From an uncultured Candidatus Poseidoniales archaeon (GTDB lineage: Archaea > Thermoplasmatota > Poseidoniia > Poseidoniales > Thalassarchaeaceae): DNA of 37,343 nt. Under the pieces are notes generated by a model. It worked only from the letters and a program-made list of their open reading frames with translations, did no database searches and was not told where the DNA came from. This document shows positions 23,330 to 31,996 of this stretch, one piece after another (the stretch's first letter is position 1; each line of letters opens with the position of its first letter). The DNA is taken from assembly GCA_902573115.1 (NCBI GenBank), contig CACGIM010000009.1, positions 1 to 37,343 on the forward strand, given 5' to 3'. The translations under genes were made by a program, and so were the position numbers.

Positions 23330-23462
23330 GTTATATCGGGCGTATGCGGCGCTATTAGTTATTTAATGAAAGCTATTAACAATTCTCAACTAACTTATTA
23401 TTTACCAAAATGAGAATAGGTTTGAGCAAAATGTAGATGTTTATCTTCGCTGGGCCCAGTTT
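23330..23462. promoter_or_regulatory. AT-rich divergent spacer upstream of the COG0523 GTPase
   Basis: This spacer separates the GTPase (minus) from a small membrane protein (plus). It contains AT-rich blocks, including CTATTAGTTATTTAATGAAAG and AACTAACTTATTATTTACC, that could hold TATA elements for both directions. A TTTATC block lies about 24 bases before the plus-strand GTG. No exact copy of the znuA-side palindrome was found. Confidence 0.4.
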
Positions 23463-23705
23463 GTGGCTCAAGAGGTTGGGACTGGCGAAAAGGGCTCGTT
23501 GTTTCAAAATAAAATCTTCAGATCCTTCTTAATTTTCTCAATATTTCGTGCCATTTACGGTGCTGGAATACTTGTAATTACCTACTTCCTAGCGACCAGT
23601 GACGATTCTCCATTGTGGATCTCAGGTCTTTTCCTAATATCTTCGATGGTGATCTCCAGAATAATTTTCAGATGGATAAAGAGGAAATGGCCAGATTTAT
23701 TCTAG
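23463..23705 (+). CDS. Small two-helix membrane protein
   Basis: This is an 80-residue protein from a GTG. A short soluble head is followed by two hydrophobic segments (about 20-42 and 50-70) with a polar turn (TSDDSPLW) and a basic tail (RWIKRKWPDLF), a typical inner-side anchor. I recognise no family. Support is the clean ORF, positive-inside layout and an upstream TTTATC element. It could be spurious. Confidence 0.5.
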   Translation: MAQEVGTGEKGSLFQNKIFRSFLIFSIFRAIYGAGILVITYFLATSDDSPLWISGLFLISSMVISRIIFRWIKRKWPDLF

Positions 23706-23728
23706 AGTTTCAGTGAGGTTAGATTATT

Positions 23729-24811
23729 CTATGATTCAGCATTGTACCCGTAGAATTCTGCATTCTGCAACTCTGGCCTGTCTTGGGGCTTGACAAGTAT
23801 GGTCCTTACCTCCCAGAGATCTTTGAAGATCCTATATCTGGCTGTAGCGTCGAGATAATCCACTCCACTGGTACCTCCTGTACCGGCTCTCTTTCCGATT
23901 ATTCTCTCAACCATCCTTGCATGGTCATGCCTCCACTTTGCCATTGATTCCTCAAGTTCGACGAATGCGTCAATTAATCTTCTTGGCCATGTGAGTAGAG
24001 GAAGTTCTCTGTACGACTCTATGAACAAAAGACCTGCTCGGGCTCGGCTGATGCCCCCATCGGGGATGAGGAATGAGGATGCGGAAGCATTGGCAGAATC
24101 CAGCCTCTCCCTTGCGGCCCCTTCTCCTCTGCCCCCTACTGATTCCATTTTCTCAAGGGCGTCCTCACCGATTTTACGATGAGATTCAAGGTGAGCCCTG
24201 ATGTAACCCTCCACAACATCATTGTCCCCTTCGTCCCCGAATTGGGACCCCATTATTGGGGTCCTCTCGATCCACCTCATTAGGGAGTCGTATAGGCTGT
24301 CTTCCTCTATCCTTGCCTCTAGCCTATCGAGTACTCTCTGATCCTCTTCCCCTCTTTCTGCAAGCTTCCTGAAAGCCATGAGTGGGTCAACTCCGAACAT
24401 CCTATCCTCGACCTCAAGACCGAGTAGGGCTTCGAATTCCCTCATCTGGAATGATTCAAAGCCCGATGCAGTCCCTAGTTCGTCCCTAAATGCTAGGAAC
24501 CCCTGAGGTGTAAGAGTCTCCAAAACAGTCCACTGGTTAGCCATTAGCCTGAATATTTCAGTAGTCCTTGAGAGGTGATCCACGGCACGTGGAACATCAT
24601 CCTCCGGGACTGGAACTTGGGCGAGAATATTTCTTGCTTCGGTTAGCTCGGTTATTATTTGCTTGAACCATAGCTCAAAGGTCTGGTGGACAATTATGAA
24701 GTGCATCTCGTCTGGGGAGACGGTGCCCTCCTCCCCTTGTAGCGTCAGCAGATCATGTAGCCTCAGGTAGTCGCCGTAGGTCTTGGTTTCCGAGTCTCCG
24801 TAGTCGCCCAT
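23729..24811 (-). CDS. kynA: Tryptophan 2,3-dioxygenase
   Basis: This 360-residue heme enzyme opens the indole ring of L-tryptophan to N-formylkynurenine. Family motifs are YLRLHDLLTLQ, DEMHFIIVHQTFELWFKQI, the substrate loop GTASGFESFQMREFE and a C-terminal HDHARMVERIIG followed by GTGGTSGVDYL. His residues for heme and substrate binding are visible. The size is normal for a TDO. No other kynurenine-pathway gene is adjacent, so the product's fate is unclear from this window. It requires oxygen, consistent with an aerobic marine host. Confidence 0.95.
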   Translation of the reverse strand: MGDYGDSETKTYGDYLRLHDLLTLQGEEGTVSPDEMHFIIVHQTFELWFKQIITELTEARNILAQVPVPEDDVPRAVDHLSRTTEIFRLMANQWTVLETLTPQGFLAFRDELGTASGFESFQMREFEALLGLEVEDRMFGVDPLMAFRKLAERGEEDQRVLDRLEARIEEDSLYDSLMRWIERTPIMGSQFGDEGDNDVVEGYIRAHLESHRKIGEDALEKMESVGGRGEGAARERLDSANASASSFLIPDGGISRARAGLLFIESYRELPLLTWPRRLIDAFVELEESMAKWRHDHARMVERIIGKRAGTGGTSGVDYLDATARYRIFKDLWEVRTILVKPQDRPELQNAEFYGYNAES

Positions 24812-24890
24812 AGGGTGTGCATGGGGCGTGTCTTTGAAGGGTTGTCGCCGAATCGGAATATCTCATATGCTCTAATGCACTGGGGAAAAT

Positions 24891-25511
24891 GTGACTGAAT
24901 CGGGAGACTGGCGTAAAGACTCAGGGGACTCTCGCCCAGAGCCTGCTCTAGGACTCCTAGTTTCTGATGATCTGGAGATATCCGTTCCAGTCGAGTCGGA
25001 TGCTGAAGAGTTGTTCTCTGTCATTGACGCCAACAGAGATTACCTTAGGGAGTGGCTTCCTTGGCTAGATGATATCTTGTCAATAGATGACGAAATATCG
25101 ATGATAAGGAATTTTTGGAACAATGGTGATGGCTCTGTGATTTACGTTATCCGGCTAGATGGCGCCATAGTTGGAGTAGTGAGTTTGAACTGGTTAGACT
25201 GGAACAATAGGAGCTTTGGACTAGGTTACTGGGTCTCCGAGGATTGGTCTGGAAGAGGAATTGCGACTAAGTCTTGCTCGAGACTGATAGATCACTGTTT
25301 CTCGGATCTTGGACTTCACAGGTCGGTAATCGAGGCATCCGTTCACAATCTTCCGAGCAGAGCGATCGCAGAGAAGCTTGGAATGCGGCTCGAAGGGATT
25401 TCCAAGGACCGAGAGTGGTTATATGACCACTTTACGGACAGTGTGATGTATGCAATAACTCAACCCGAATGGTTAGTTAAAGTCAATGATGAATTAGCCC
25501 TTGATCGTTAA
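24891..25511 (+). CDS. GNAT-family N-acetyltransferase (RimJ/RimL-like)
   Basis: This 206-residue acetyltransferase starts at a GTG. The leader (1-25) is variable. The RimJ/L-type fold follows, with REWLPWLDD early, a strand containing GYWVSEDWSGRGIATKS that forms the acetyl-CoA pyrophosphate loop (R/Q-x-x-G-x-G/A), and NLPSRAIAEKLGMRLEG near the end. This subfamily acetylates protein N-termini (often ribosomal) or small amines. The substrate is not predictable. Its last 29 bases overlap the convergent NFACT gene. Confidence 0.9.
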   Translation: MTESGDWRKDSGDSRPEPALGLLVSDDLEISVPVESDAEELFSVIDANRDYLREWLPWLDDILSIDDEISMIRNFWNNGDGSVIYVIRLDGAIVGVVSLNWLDWNNRSFGLGYWVSEDWSGRGIATKSCSRLIDHCFSDLGLHRSVIEASVHNLPSRAIAEKLGMRLEGISKDREWLYDHFTDSVMYAITQPEWLVKVNDELALDR

Positions 25512-27624
25512 TCTTGCACCCACCCGGCGGGAGGGAGGAAAGAACGTCTTCCTGTGAAAGCCCTGTGGATTTCGAGATCTTGTTCGCTATGCTCTCCTTC
25601 TTCTCCTTCCCTGGGACGATAATTGCCCACCTGTCGCAAATCTCAGATATGGTTTCAGGTACTCCGGAGAGAGGCAGGGGAACTCCGTTTACTACCGCGA
25701 GTCCTATAGCAATCTCCAGAGGTACGTCTCTATGCCAGTTCCTCTTCCCCCTAACTACAAATGATCCCTTGGACAATGATTCTCCAGTCTCAGTTGTCTT
25801 TGACACTTGGCTAGACCTGACATGAAAGGCAGTAGCGGCAGCTCCACCACTACCCCATGCCCTTGACCAACAGACTGCAAGTTGTGCTGCCTCCGCCAGA
25901 ACTGGGTCATTGAGTTCCCTCGCGTCCTCCAGCCCCTCTCCCAGTGCTTGCGCGATCTGAAGTGATGGTATGCCCTCCGGCACTATTCCCCCGGGAGAAT
26001 TGCCCCTAACCAGCCCATCCTTTAGCTTGAGGGAGCAGGATGGCGCTCCGTGTAAATCCGCATGGAAGTACAGATCTCTCGAGGAGAGGTGCTTCCTAAC
26101 TAACACGTCATTCCCCTTGGCATCCTTCCCACCGATCATTAGATGTCCCCCTGAAACAATGGCCCATCTGTATTTCTCAAACCAGAACCGCCTTGCCCGC
26201 TTTACGCCTCTCAGCTTCCCAGAGGCTGCTTCCTTTGCTGCCCTCTTCTCAGCTCTCTCCCTTGACGTCTCGGTCTTGTCCAAGGCAGCTTGGGCACCCT
26301 TTGCTTTGTCCTTCTGCACCCTTGCCTCGTCAAAGTACCTCTGAGCATTCTGGTGAACGTTCTTTGAGACATCTATAGTCACGCTTGTCCCAGGGCCTCC
26401 TTCCTCATCAGGTAGGGACGCGATCACAGTGTGCTTCGCAGGGTCGACGCTGCCAATCCATTCGGAGTCATAGGCCATTTCTGCAACATCAAGCCAGCCA
26501 TTTTCGTCGACAGCCGCATTGATCTGAGATATTATTGAGTCGACGTGTTCCCAATTATCTTGCAAAGCCTTGCCAAGCCTCTGGGTAATTGCTGCCCTCT
26601 CGTTGAACTTGTCGATTGCGGACCTTTGTTGATTGGCCCTTCTGGATAGCTTGGCGCCTTCATCCTCTGCTCTATCTCCCTTCTCAACTAGTTTCTCTTC
26701 CTCTCTTCTGATGAAAGCTGCCGCATCATGGGATCCGAAGACACAGTCAAAGGCGTAAGACAGATTTTGCACCTTGGAGTGGGTTTCGCTTGGCATGTTT
26801 GGAAGCTCGATTGGCGAAATCTCAATTATTCCAGAGGATGCTGAATCTCTATCAGACTCATTATTGCACGCCTCCCAAGAGGCCTTAGAGTCTGCATCGG
26901 AGAACCAAATGTTGGCGTCCTCGCCGTTATCAAGAGATTCCAACATATCGGAGAGTGCTTTTGCAAGTGATTCCCTATCCCTTGAAGACATAGAACTGGC
27001 CATAGAGTCCTCTTCAAGTCCAGCAGTGGAACATGCTGCTGCTGCATATATCCTCCCGAGATTGGCTCTGGACGCAAGGGTTCTGATGAGTGTGTGCTCA
27101 CTATCTTCGAGGATGCTATCGATATCATCACTACTCATCGACCTTGGGTCCACCGCTTCTGGCGGGGGCCTGTACTTCACACCCTTCTTCAGAGATCTAC
27201 TGGCGTACTTAGCGTGAGTGAGAGGACGGATTATCACGTCTCTCCCATCTAGGAGGAGAACGTTCCCATCCCTAAACAGCTCGATAATCAGGCTCAGCCT
27301 CCCTCCTCCGTGCTCGAAGACCAACCGAATAACTCTGTCAAAACCTAGTTGTTCGGCATCGATTAACCGAGAATTATTCAGATGCTTCCTAAGGATCATT
27401 GCAAACTGTGAAGGCTGTTGCGGCATAGGCCTGTCCCTGATTGATGCATATGCCCTGAGGCCCCTAACAATCACAAGATCAGTAGATGGGTGTCCTTTCC
27501 TGTTAAGTCTCAGAACGATCTGCTCATAGTGAGGCTGGTAGCACTTCCTCACCCTAGCGCCTATCATTCGAGAAATCTCCTTAACAATTCTTGAAATTTC
27601 GAAAGAAGACGACTGAGTTCGCAT
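25483..27624 (-). CDS. NFACT-family protein (Rqc2/Tae2 homologue)
   Basis: This 713-residue protein is the archaeal counterpart of Rqc2/RqcH/NEMF, which bind large ribosomal subunits with stalled peptidyl-tRNA. The NFACT-N domain opens at SFEISRIVKEISRMIG and includes GHPSTDLVIVRG. A helical and coiled-coil middle (about 290-460) is rich in E, K and A. The NFACT-R domain begins near RFWFEKYRWAI and carries RKHLSSRDLYFHADLHGAPS. The catalytic and tRNA-contacting N-terminal residues look conserved in outline, but the CAT-tailing determinants cannot be judged by eye. Start ATG 27624; the end overlaps the convergent GNAT gene by 29 bases. Confidence 0.93.
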   Translation of the reverse strand: MRTQSSSFEISRIVKEISRMIGARVRKCYQPHYEQIVLRLNRKGHPSTDLVIVRGLRAYASIRDRPMPQQPSQFAMILRKHLNNSRLIDAEQLGFDRVIRLVFEHGGGRLSLIIELFRDGNVLLLDGRDVIIRPLTHAKYASRSLKKGVKYRPPPEAVDPRSMSSDDIDSILEDSEHTLIRTLASRANLGRIYAAAACSTAGLEEDSMASSMSSRDRESLAKALSDMLESLDNGEDANIWFSDADSKASWEACNNESDRDSASSGIIEISPIELPNMPSETHSKVQNLSYAFDCVFGSHDAAAFIRREEEKLVEKGDRAEDEGAKLSRRANQQRSAIDKFNERAAITQRLGKALQDNWEHVDSIISQINAAVDENGWLDVAEMAYDSEWIGSVDPAKHTVIASLPDEEGGPGTSVTIDVSKNVHQNAQRYFDEARVQKDKAKGAQAALDKTETSRERAEKRAAKEAASGKLRGVKRARRFWFEKYRWAIVSGGHLMIGGKDAKGNDVLVRKHLSSRDLYFHADLHGAPSCSLKLKDGLVRGNSPGGIVPEGIPSLQIAQALGEGLEDARELNDPVLAEAAQLAVCWSRAWGSGGAAATAFHVRSSQVSKTTETGESLSKGSFVVRGKRNWHRDVPLEIAIGLAVVNGVPLPLSGVPETISEICDRWAIIVPGKEKKESIANKISKSTGLSQEDVLSSLPPGGCKINDQGLIHH

Positions 27625-27685
27625 GCTAATCGGTTTGCTCGGCTCGACGGCCCTTCATCAGGGAATCGATTGAATAACTCCGAAA

Positions 27686-28600
27686 TTAGCTAAGAGATGA
27701 GTGGAATTCATCGATCTCTTCTAGGACATCGGCCTCGTGTGCATACTGGTTTGACGGTACCTCGATAAGCCTGCAACCCGGTATTGCATCTACAATTCCC
27801 TTTACCTTGCCAAAGTCGTGAATAGTATCCGAATGAGCCGTCATAACCGCACATGGGACGTTTACAGAGGAGAGATCCGCGGGCAGAGAGTAGCCAATAT
27901 TGGATCTTGTGGATAGCAGCATTCTTCTGACGTCCTGGTTCAAGAGAGTCCTCCTATACCTGATCTTCTGACCTTCCTCCTTAGTCCTCCTATCGACGAC
28001 CCATGCCACAAAACCAATCATTGCCCTGTAAACAAACATGGGCATTGGCGTTAGGATGATCATCTTGGCCCAAAGTGGAAACTCAAAGTCGGGGTTTGGT
28101 GCCAATAGTACTGAGCTCCTTCCATCGAGAGCGCCTCTCTGGTATGCATCTATCAGTAGCGTCGAACCCAAAGAAGATGCGAACCAGTCAACTTCTGATT
28201 GATCCACTCCAAGTGCTTCTAGGACATTGGAAACATCATCGCAATGCCTCTCTATCGAGAAATCAGACTTAGAGACTCGCCTAGTTATTACGGCGCTGGC
28301 TTTCTCCCTAGTCTCGATGTAAATCAATTTTCTAGTCTTCACCCATTCTGAAACTAGTGGCTTCCATCCTTCGAACAAAGAGGCCCACCCTGGAACCATC
28401 ACAACGGGACCAATTCCTCGCTCCTTTGGGTTTTCTGGCTCCCATACTATCACCCTAACTGAGACTCCGTTTTCGACTTGAATAATAATCTCCTCAGCGT
28501 TAGCGCCCTCAAGTTTTGGAGCACCCTCCCAAAGTCCTTCCACGGCCAGTTGGAAGGGGGTCTCTGTATCAGTATTCTCCATCTGGATGAGTCTGTTCAA
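27686..28600 (-). CDS. Alpha/beta-hydrolase
   Basis: This 304-residue hydrolase has an oxyanion region VVMVPGWASLFEGW and a nucleophile elbow FASSLGST, a variant of GxSxG with Ala in place of the first Gly. The acid Asp is probably in MTAHSDTIHDF and the His in QYAHEADVLEE near the end. No signal peptide is visible. The start is a TTG overlapping the upstream stop (TTGA, 28597-28600), with an in-frame ATG at 28582 as an alternative. It is coupled to the membrane protease gene. Substrate unknown; esterase or lipase-like. Confidence 0.87.
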   Translation of the reverse strand: MNRLIQMENTDTETPFQLAVEGLWEGAPKLEGANAEEIIIQVENGVSVRVIVWEPENPKERGIGPVVMVPGWASLFEGWKPLVSEWVKTRKLIYIETREKASAVITRRVSKSDFSIERHCDDVSNVLEALGVDQSEVDWFASSLGSTLLIDAYQRGALDGRSSVLLAPNPDFEFPLWAKMIILTPMPMFVYRAMIGFVAWVVDRRTKEEGQKIRYRRTLLNQDVRRMLLSTRSNIGYSLPADLSSVNVPCAVMTAHSDTIHDFGKVKGIVDAIPGCRLIEVPSNQYAHEADVLEEIDEFHSSLS

Positions 28601-30099
28601 CGTCTTCGTCCGCCGGACGACCGTCGGCCCCCTCCGCCCGAGCTTCTTCTTCCTCCGCCCGAGCTTCTTCGTCCTCCGGTTGAACTTCTTCCTCCGGACG
28701 TTCTTCCTCCGGATCTTCTCCTAGTTCGAACCCTATGACCCCCTCTGGGACCCAAGAACATTCTACGACCCCACCCCCATTGACCATAGTGGTGGTGAAC
28801 GACTCCAGAGGATGCCCCAATTCCTTGTTTTCCAGGGGCAGACTCGCCGATGACCCCGTTTCCAAGATCAGTGTACTTTGGAGCATTGCTGAATCTCGCG
28901 TTAATCAGCGTAATCACTAGAAGCAGGAGGAAAAAGGGCGTGCAGCATAACCATATGATGAATCCTGCCTCGCTAGGAGGATTCAACTGACTATTTTCCG
29001 GGTTTCCCTTCTCGTACCAGACATTTACCGTGCTTCCGAGCGGGAGCTCGTTAAACTCAACCTCCTCGAGGCAATAATCCCCCCATGTTCCAAGGAAAAT
29101 TACATCCTCGTCTGAGTAAATCGCCCCTTCAGCGGTGAATTCGTAGACGACTTCGGCCCCACATTCGTATTCGTAGTAGACGATGCAGTCATAGTACTCA
29201 TCATTGTAATCGTCATACAGGCAATCCTCCATCTCGTACTCTTCCTCCCACCATGCAGTCCCCAGGAGTACGGTTCCGTCATCGCTGACTTCCCAATCGG
29301 CCTCTAGGGATGATATGGCCATCCCCATGCCAAGGGTGAAGATTACTAGCATTGCAGACACTCCGATCGTGACAGCCTCCTCCCTCGATAGCCACCAGAA
29401 GCCAAGAACCCCTCCTCCGGTCTCATGGGCTATCTTTTCCTCTCGTGTTATTTCGCCGTCCCCATCCCTGTCAACTTCGTATACCATACGAGTGGATTGT
29501 TCGGAATGTGCAATCTTCCTCTTGGCCTCGGCCTCAATGGCCTTGGTCTGGGCAAGCTTCGCCTCATGCTCGGCTTGTTCTAACTCCTCCTTGCGGACTT
29601 CATCGTACGCAGAATCCTGTTTATTGGCGGCATCTCCCTCTGAGGCATCTCCCTCTTCCTCGGGCTTGCCTTCATCCCACCACCTATCTGCGCTAGGTCC
29701 CGGCATCGTTTCAGGCGAGTCGTCATGAAGTATTAACACCCCATCATCTTGGGTAAATTCGATCTGACTTAGAAAGTTCATTCCGAGTAGTGCATCAGCT
29801 TTACGCAGGTCCATGTCCAGCAAAACACCCCCACGCAGATCAGTCCTGACTTCAATATCCCCGATTCTAATCGAGTCGAGCGGCCCAGTCCAGGTTTCGG
29901 CTGGGCCCCCCGCTGTGGAGGAATTTCCCCTTCTCCAATTCCTCCAATCGAGACCAATTTCATCTGCCTTCTCATCAGTCATCGAGCATCGACTAGCACC
30001 AGTATCTACTAGGAACCTAATGGGTTTTCCATTGACGAAACCATTGACATAGTACATCCCAGACCTATCGGCCTTGATCACTACTTCTCTTCTAAGCAC
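28597..30099 (-). CDS. Retropepsin-like aspartic protease with EF-hand, DUF3592-like ectodomain and R/G/S-rich tail
   Basis: This is a 500-residue membrane protein. Residues 1-125 form a single-lobe aspartic protease domain: GMYYVNGFVNGKPIRFLVDTGAS has the catalytic DTG at 32-34, and DALLGMNFL (102-110) is the hydrophobic flap-side motif. Retropepsins of this type work as dimers. A charged helix (150-195) is followed by a perfect EF-hand loop (D200, D202, D204, G205, I207, E211). TM1 is at about 232-253. An acidic, Cys- and Tyr-rich ectodomain (260-355) with LPLGSTVNVWYEKGNPENSQL resembles DUF3592. TM2 (about 358-379) leads to a tail (400-500) rich in Arg, Gly and Ser repeats. The protease side is probably cytoplasmic, the ectodomain outside. 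The target is unknown. Confidence 0.88.
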   Translation of the reverse strand: MLRREVVIKADRSGMYYVNGFVNGKPIRFLVDTGASRCSMTDEKADEIGLDWRNWRRGNSSTAGGPAETWTGPLDSIRIGDIEVRTDLRGGVLLDMDLRKADALLGMNFLSQIEFTQDDGVLILHDDSPETMPGPSADRWWDEGKPEEEGDASEGDAANKQDSAYDEVRKEELEQAEHEAKLAQTKAIEAEAKRKIAHSEQSTRMVYEVDRDGDGEITREEKIAHETGGGVLGFWWLSREEAVTIGVSAMLVIFTLGMGMAISSLEADWEVSDDGTVLLGTAWWEEEYEMEDCLYDDYNDEYYDCIVYYEYECGAEVVYEFTAEGAIYSDEDVIFLGTWGDYCLEEVEFNELPLGSTVNVWYEKGNPENSQLNPPSEAGFIIWLCCTPFFLLLLVITLINARFSNAPKYTDLGNGVIGESAPGKQGIGASSGVVHHHYGQWGWGRRMFLGPRGGHRVRTRRRSGGRTSGGRSSTGGRRSSGGGRRSSGGGGRRSSGGRRR

Positions 30100-30153
30100 C
30101 TTTGCACCATTTTAGTGTGCTGATTGATTTGGTTTTAACCTTGACAAATACAT

Positions 30154-31698
30154 TTACTTCGGGGTGGTAAAACCTTCACCCTTCATCCTCACTTCCCCTC
30201 TTCGTACCAATTCTTTGAGGTGCGAAAGTACCTGATCCTCCGCTAAAGCAAGATTGGCACCTGGGGTATCGGAATATGTTGATTTTGCGATGTCTTGCAA
30301 GGAGGTTTTCCCGGATCTGACAGCCTGGAGTACCATATTATGCCGTGACATTCGGTGAGCAATGTATTCATCGATTGTCCTACGAGGATTGGGTATGAAC
30401 GGACCGTGCCCCGGGAAGAGCTTGTGTGGCTCCAGATCCCTAAGTCTCTCGAGTCCAGATATGTAGGCACCCATGTCCCCGTCACTTGAGGGAACCAGTA
30501 TGGTCCCTACAATAGTACAGTTGTCGGCAGATACGATCCCTGGCTCTCCGACCAAACATATCTGCCCCGGACAATGTCCTGGTGTCTCGATTACCTCCCA
30601 AATGGATTCACCGCTGGGCCCTTTTAGTGATATTGAGTCTCCCTCTGCAAGACTCATCGAATCTGGACAAGATATAGCTTCCAGAGTCTCCGAACTCGCC
30701 CAGACTGGGGCCTCGTATAACCTTGAAATCAAGCTCATATCCCCTAGATGGTCCTGATGCCTATGTGTGAAAATTGTACACAGGATTTCGCTACCGTCGG
30801 CCTTAATCTCCTCTACCTTGGCCTTGAGCTCTTCGAATCCCTCTTCTTCCCTGATCGCCGGGTCCACGATAGCCCGCATTCCACCCCTCTCCCCTAATAC
30901 GAAACAATTGGTGTGGGTAGCGGGTGGAAGGGTTGCAGTTGGGATTAGGACGCATTCGACACCCGGAGCATACTCGAATCTATGTGGTCCAGAGGGAGGG
31001 TCTTTGGCGAGGGAGTCACATGCCGACACAAGATCAGAACCTAGGTCCATTTCTGATATTAAGTCCCTGAAGATGGTCACAATGGGGGCCGGAATATGTA
31101 TCTCATTTCCTTCCCAAGCCGAGATAAGGTCCCTCGGGTCCCACCACCTAAATTCATCAAATTCACTTCTCCCCGGAGGGAAAGAGGGCTCTGCCATAGA
31201 ATCCTCCAACATTACATGAAAGAATAGATTGTGGAATCTCATCGGGGATTGTGGTGGCGTAATTCTTTCAGTGATAACATGACAGTCAAAATCAACTATC
31301 GATATATTTCCTGATTCGACCTCCTTTATCCAAGCTGACTTGTCTTCGCAGACCCTTTGTCGTACCTCATCTTCTACCTCCAAGAAGCCACCTTTTCCAT
31401 CGGGCGATATCCCCACCTCCTCCACCATCTCCCTGAGGAGGGTAAAGGCCGCGAGTCTGTCAGACCCCCTATCCGCAAGTAACTGTGGGAAGTCCTTTGC
31501 TGATTTCCTGTCCACTCTGCTGATCCCTCCCCCGGGGAAAGACCAGAGATCTGGAAAGGCAGGAAGTTCGGGTGATCTGTGTCCCATCAGAACTTCATGG
31601 CCAGAGTCTGAGTTCCTGCTGAGCATTACTGAAGCGGAAGATCTAGGAGGAGTTGGCTCGGACTTCTTGAGTATGAGTCCATCGGGGGTCTCGTCCAC
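30154..31698 (-). CDS. NUDIX hydrolase fused to metallo-beta-lactamase fold hydrolase
   Basis: This is a 514-residue fusion. The N-terminal NUDIX domain (about 20-200) has FPGGGIS, then an insertion of about 25 residues, then REMVEEVGI (89-97). The insertion between the glycine and the Glu helix is like NUDT19-type enzymes. The C-terminal half (about 245-514) is an MBL hydrolase with THRHQDH (H312, H314, D316, H317), H375 in ETPGHCPGQ, D392 and H431 in FPGHGPF, so all metal ligands are present, LACTB2-like. A helical tail finishes it. Both halves are probably active hydrolases, perhaps acting on CoA or nucleotide compounds and then a thioester or RNA, but no substrate is shown. GTG start at 31698. 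Confidence 0.9.
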   Translation of the reverse strand: MDETPDGLILKKSEPTPPRSSASVMLSRNSDSGHEVLMGHRSPELPAFPDLWSFPGGGISRVDRKSAKDFPQLLADRGSDRLAAFTLLREMVEEVGISPDGKGGFLEVEDEVRQRVCEDKSAWIKEVESGNISIVDFDCHVITERITPPQSPMRFHNLFFHVMLEDSMAEPSFPPGRSEFDEFRWWDPRDLISAWEGNEIHIPAPIVTIFRDLISEMDLGSDLVSACDSLAKDPPSGPHRFEYAPGVECVLIPTATLPPATHTNCFVLGERGGMRAIVDPAIREEEGFEELKAKVEEIKADGSEILCTIFTHRHQDHLGDMSLISRLYEAPVWASSETLEAISCPDSMSLAEGDSISLKGPSGESIWEVIETPGHCPGQICLVGEPGIVSADNCTIVGTILVPSSDGDMGAYISGLERLRDLEPHKLFPGHGPFIPNPRRTIDEYIAHRMSRHNMVLQAVRSGKTSLQDIAKSTYSDTPGANLALAEDQVLSHLKELVRRGEVRMKGEGFTTPK

Positions 31699-31800
31699 GG
31701 GCGTTCGAGAGCATACCGGGCTTCAACCTCCCTATGATAACGGTTGAATACGAATGCTGAGGTAGAGAACCATGGCCGTTGTCCAAGGGGCAATACTTCG

Positions 31801-31980
31801 ATGAAGGCTCCGGAGACCATAGAGGAGGAGTTGGAGATTATTTCTCAGGCCTTGGAAGCGGGCATAGACCCATTTCCACCCAAGAAGCCCCCTTCCAGAT
31901 GGGCCAAGACAGCACTTGGATGGTTCATGGTGGTGATGATGGTGAGCTGGGTCTCACAGTTCCTTTACCAGTACGTATGA
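31801..31980 (+). CDS. Small single-helix membrane protein
   Basis: This is a 59-residue protein from ATG 31801. It has an acidic helix (KAPETIEEELEIISQALEAG), a Pro/Lys turn (PFPPKKPPSRW) and a TM segment (about 36-55, GWFMVVMMVSWVSQFLYQYV). A TTG at 31744 would add 19 residues with no clear character. No known family; the ORF has a plausible protein-like layout, but it is short. Confidence 0.5.
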   Translation: MKAPETIEEELEIISQALEAGIDPFPPKKPPSRWAKTALGWFMVVMMVSWVSQFLYQYV

Positions 31981-31996
31981 CTTCAATCGTGTTCAA

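Noticed and set aside
28569-28886. Glu-rich 105-residue minus-strand ORF over the tail of the protease gene
   Set aside because: It is the same repetitive DNA read in another frame. The R/G/S-rich tail is in frame with the protease and its TM segments.
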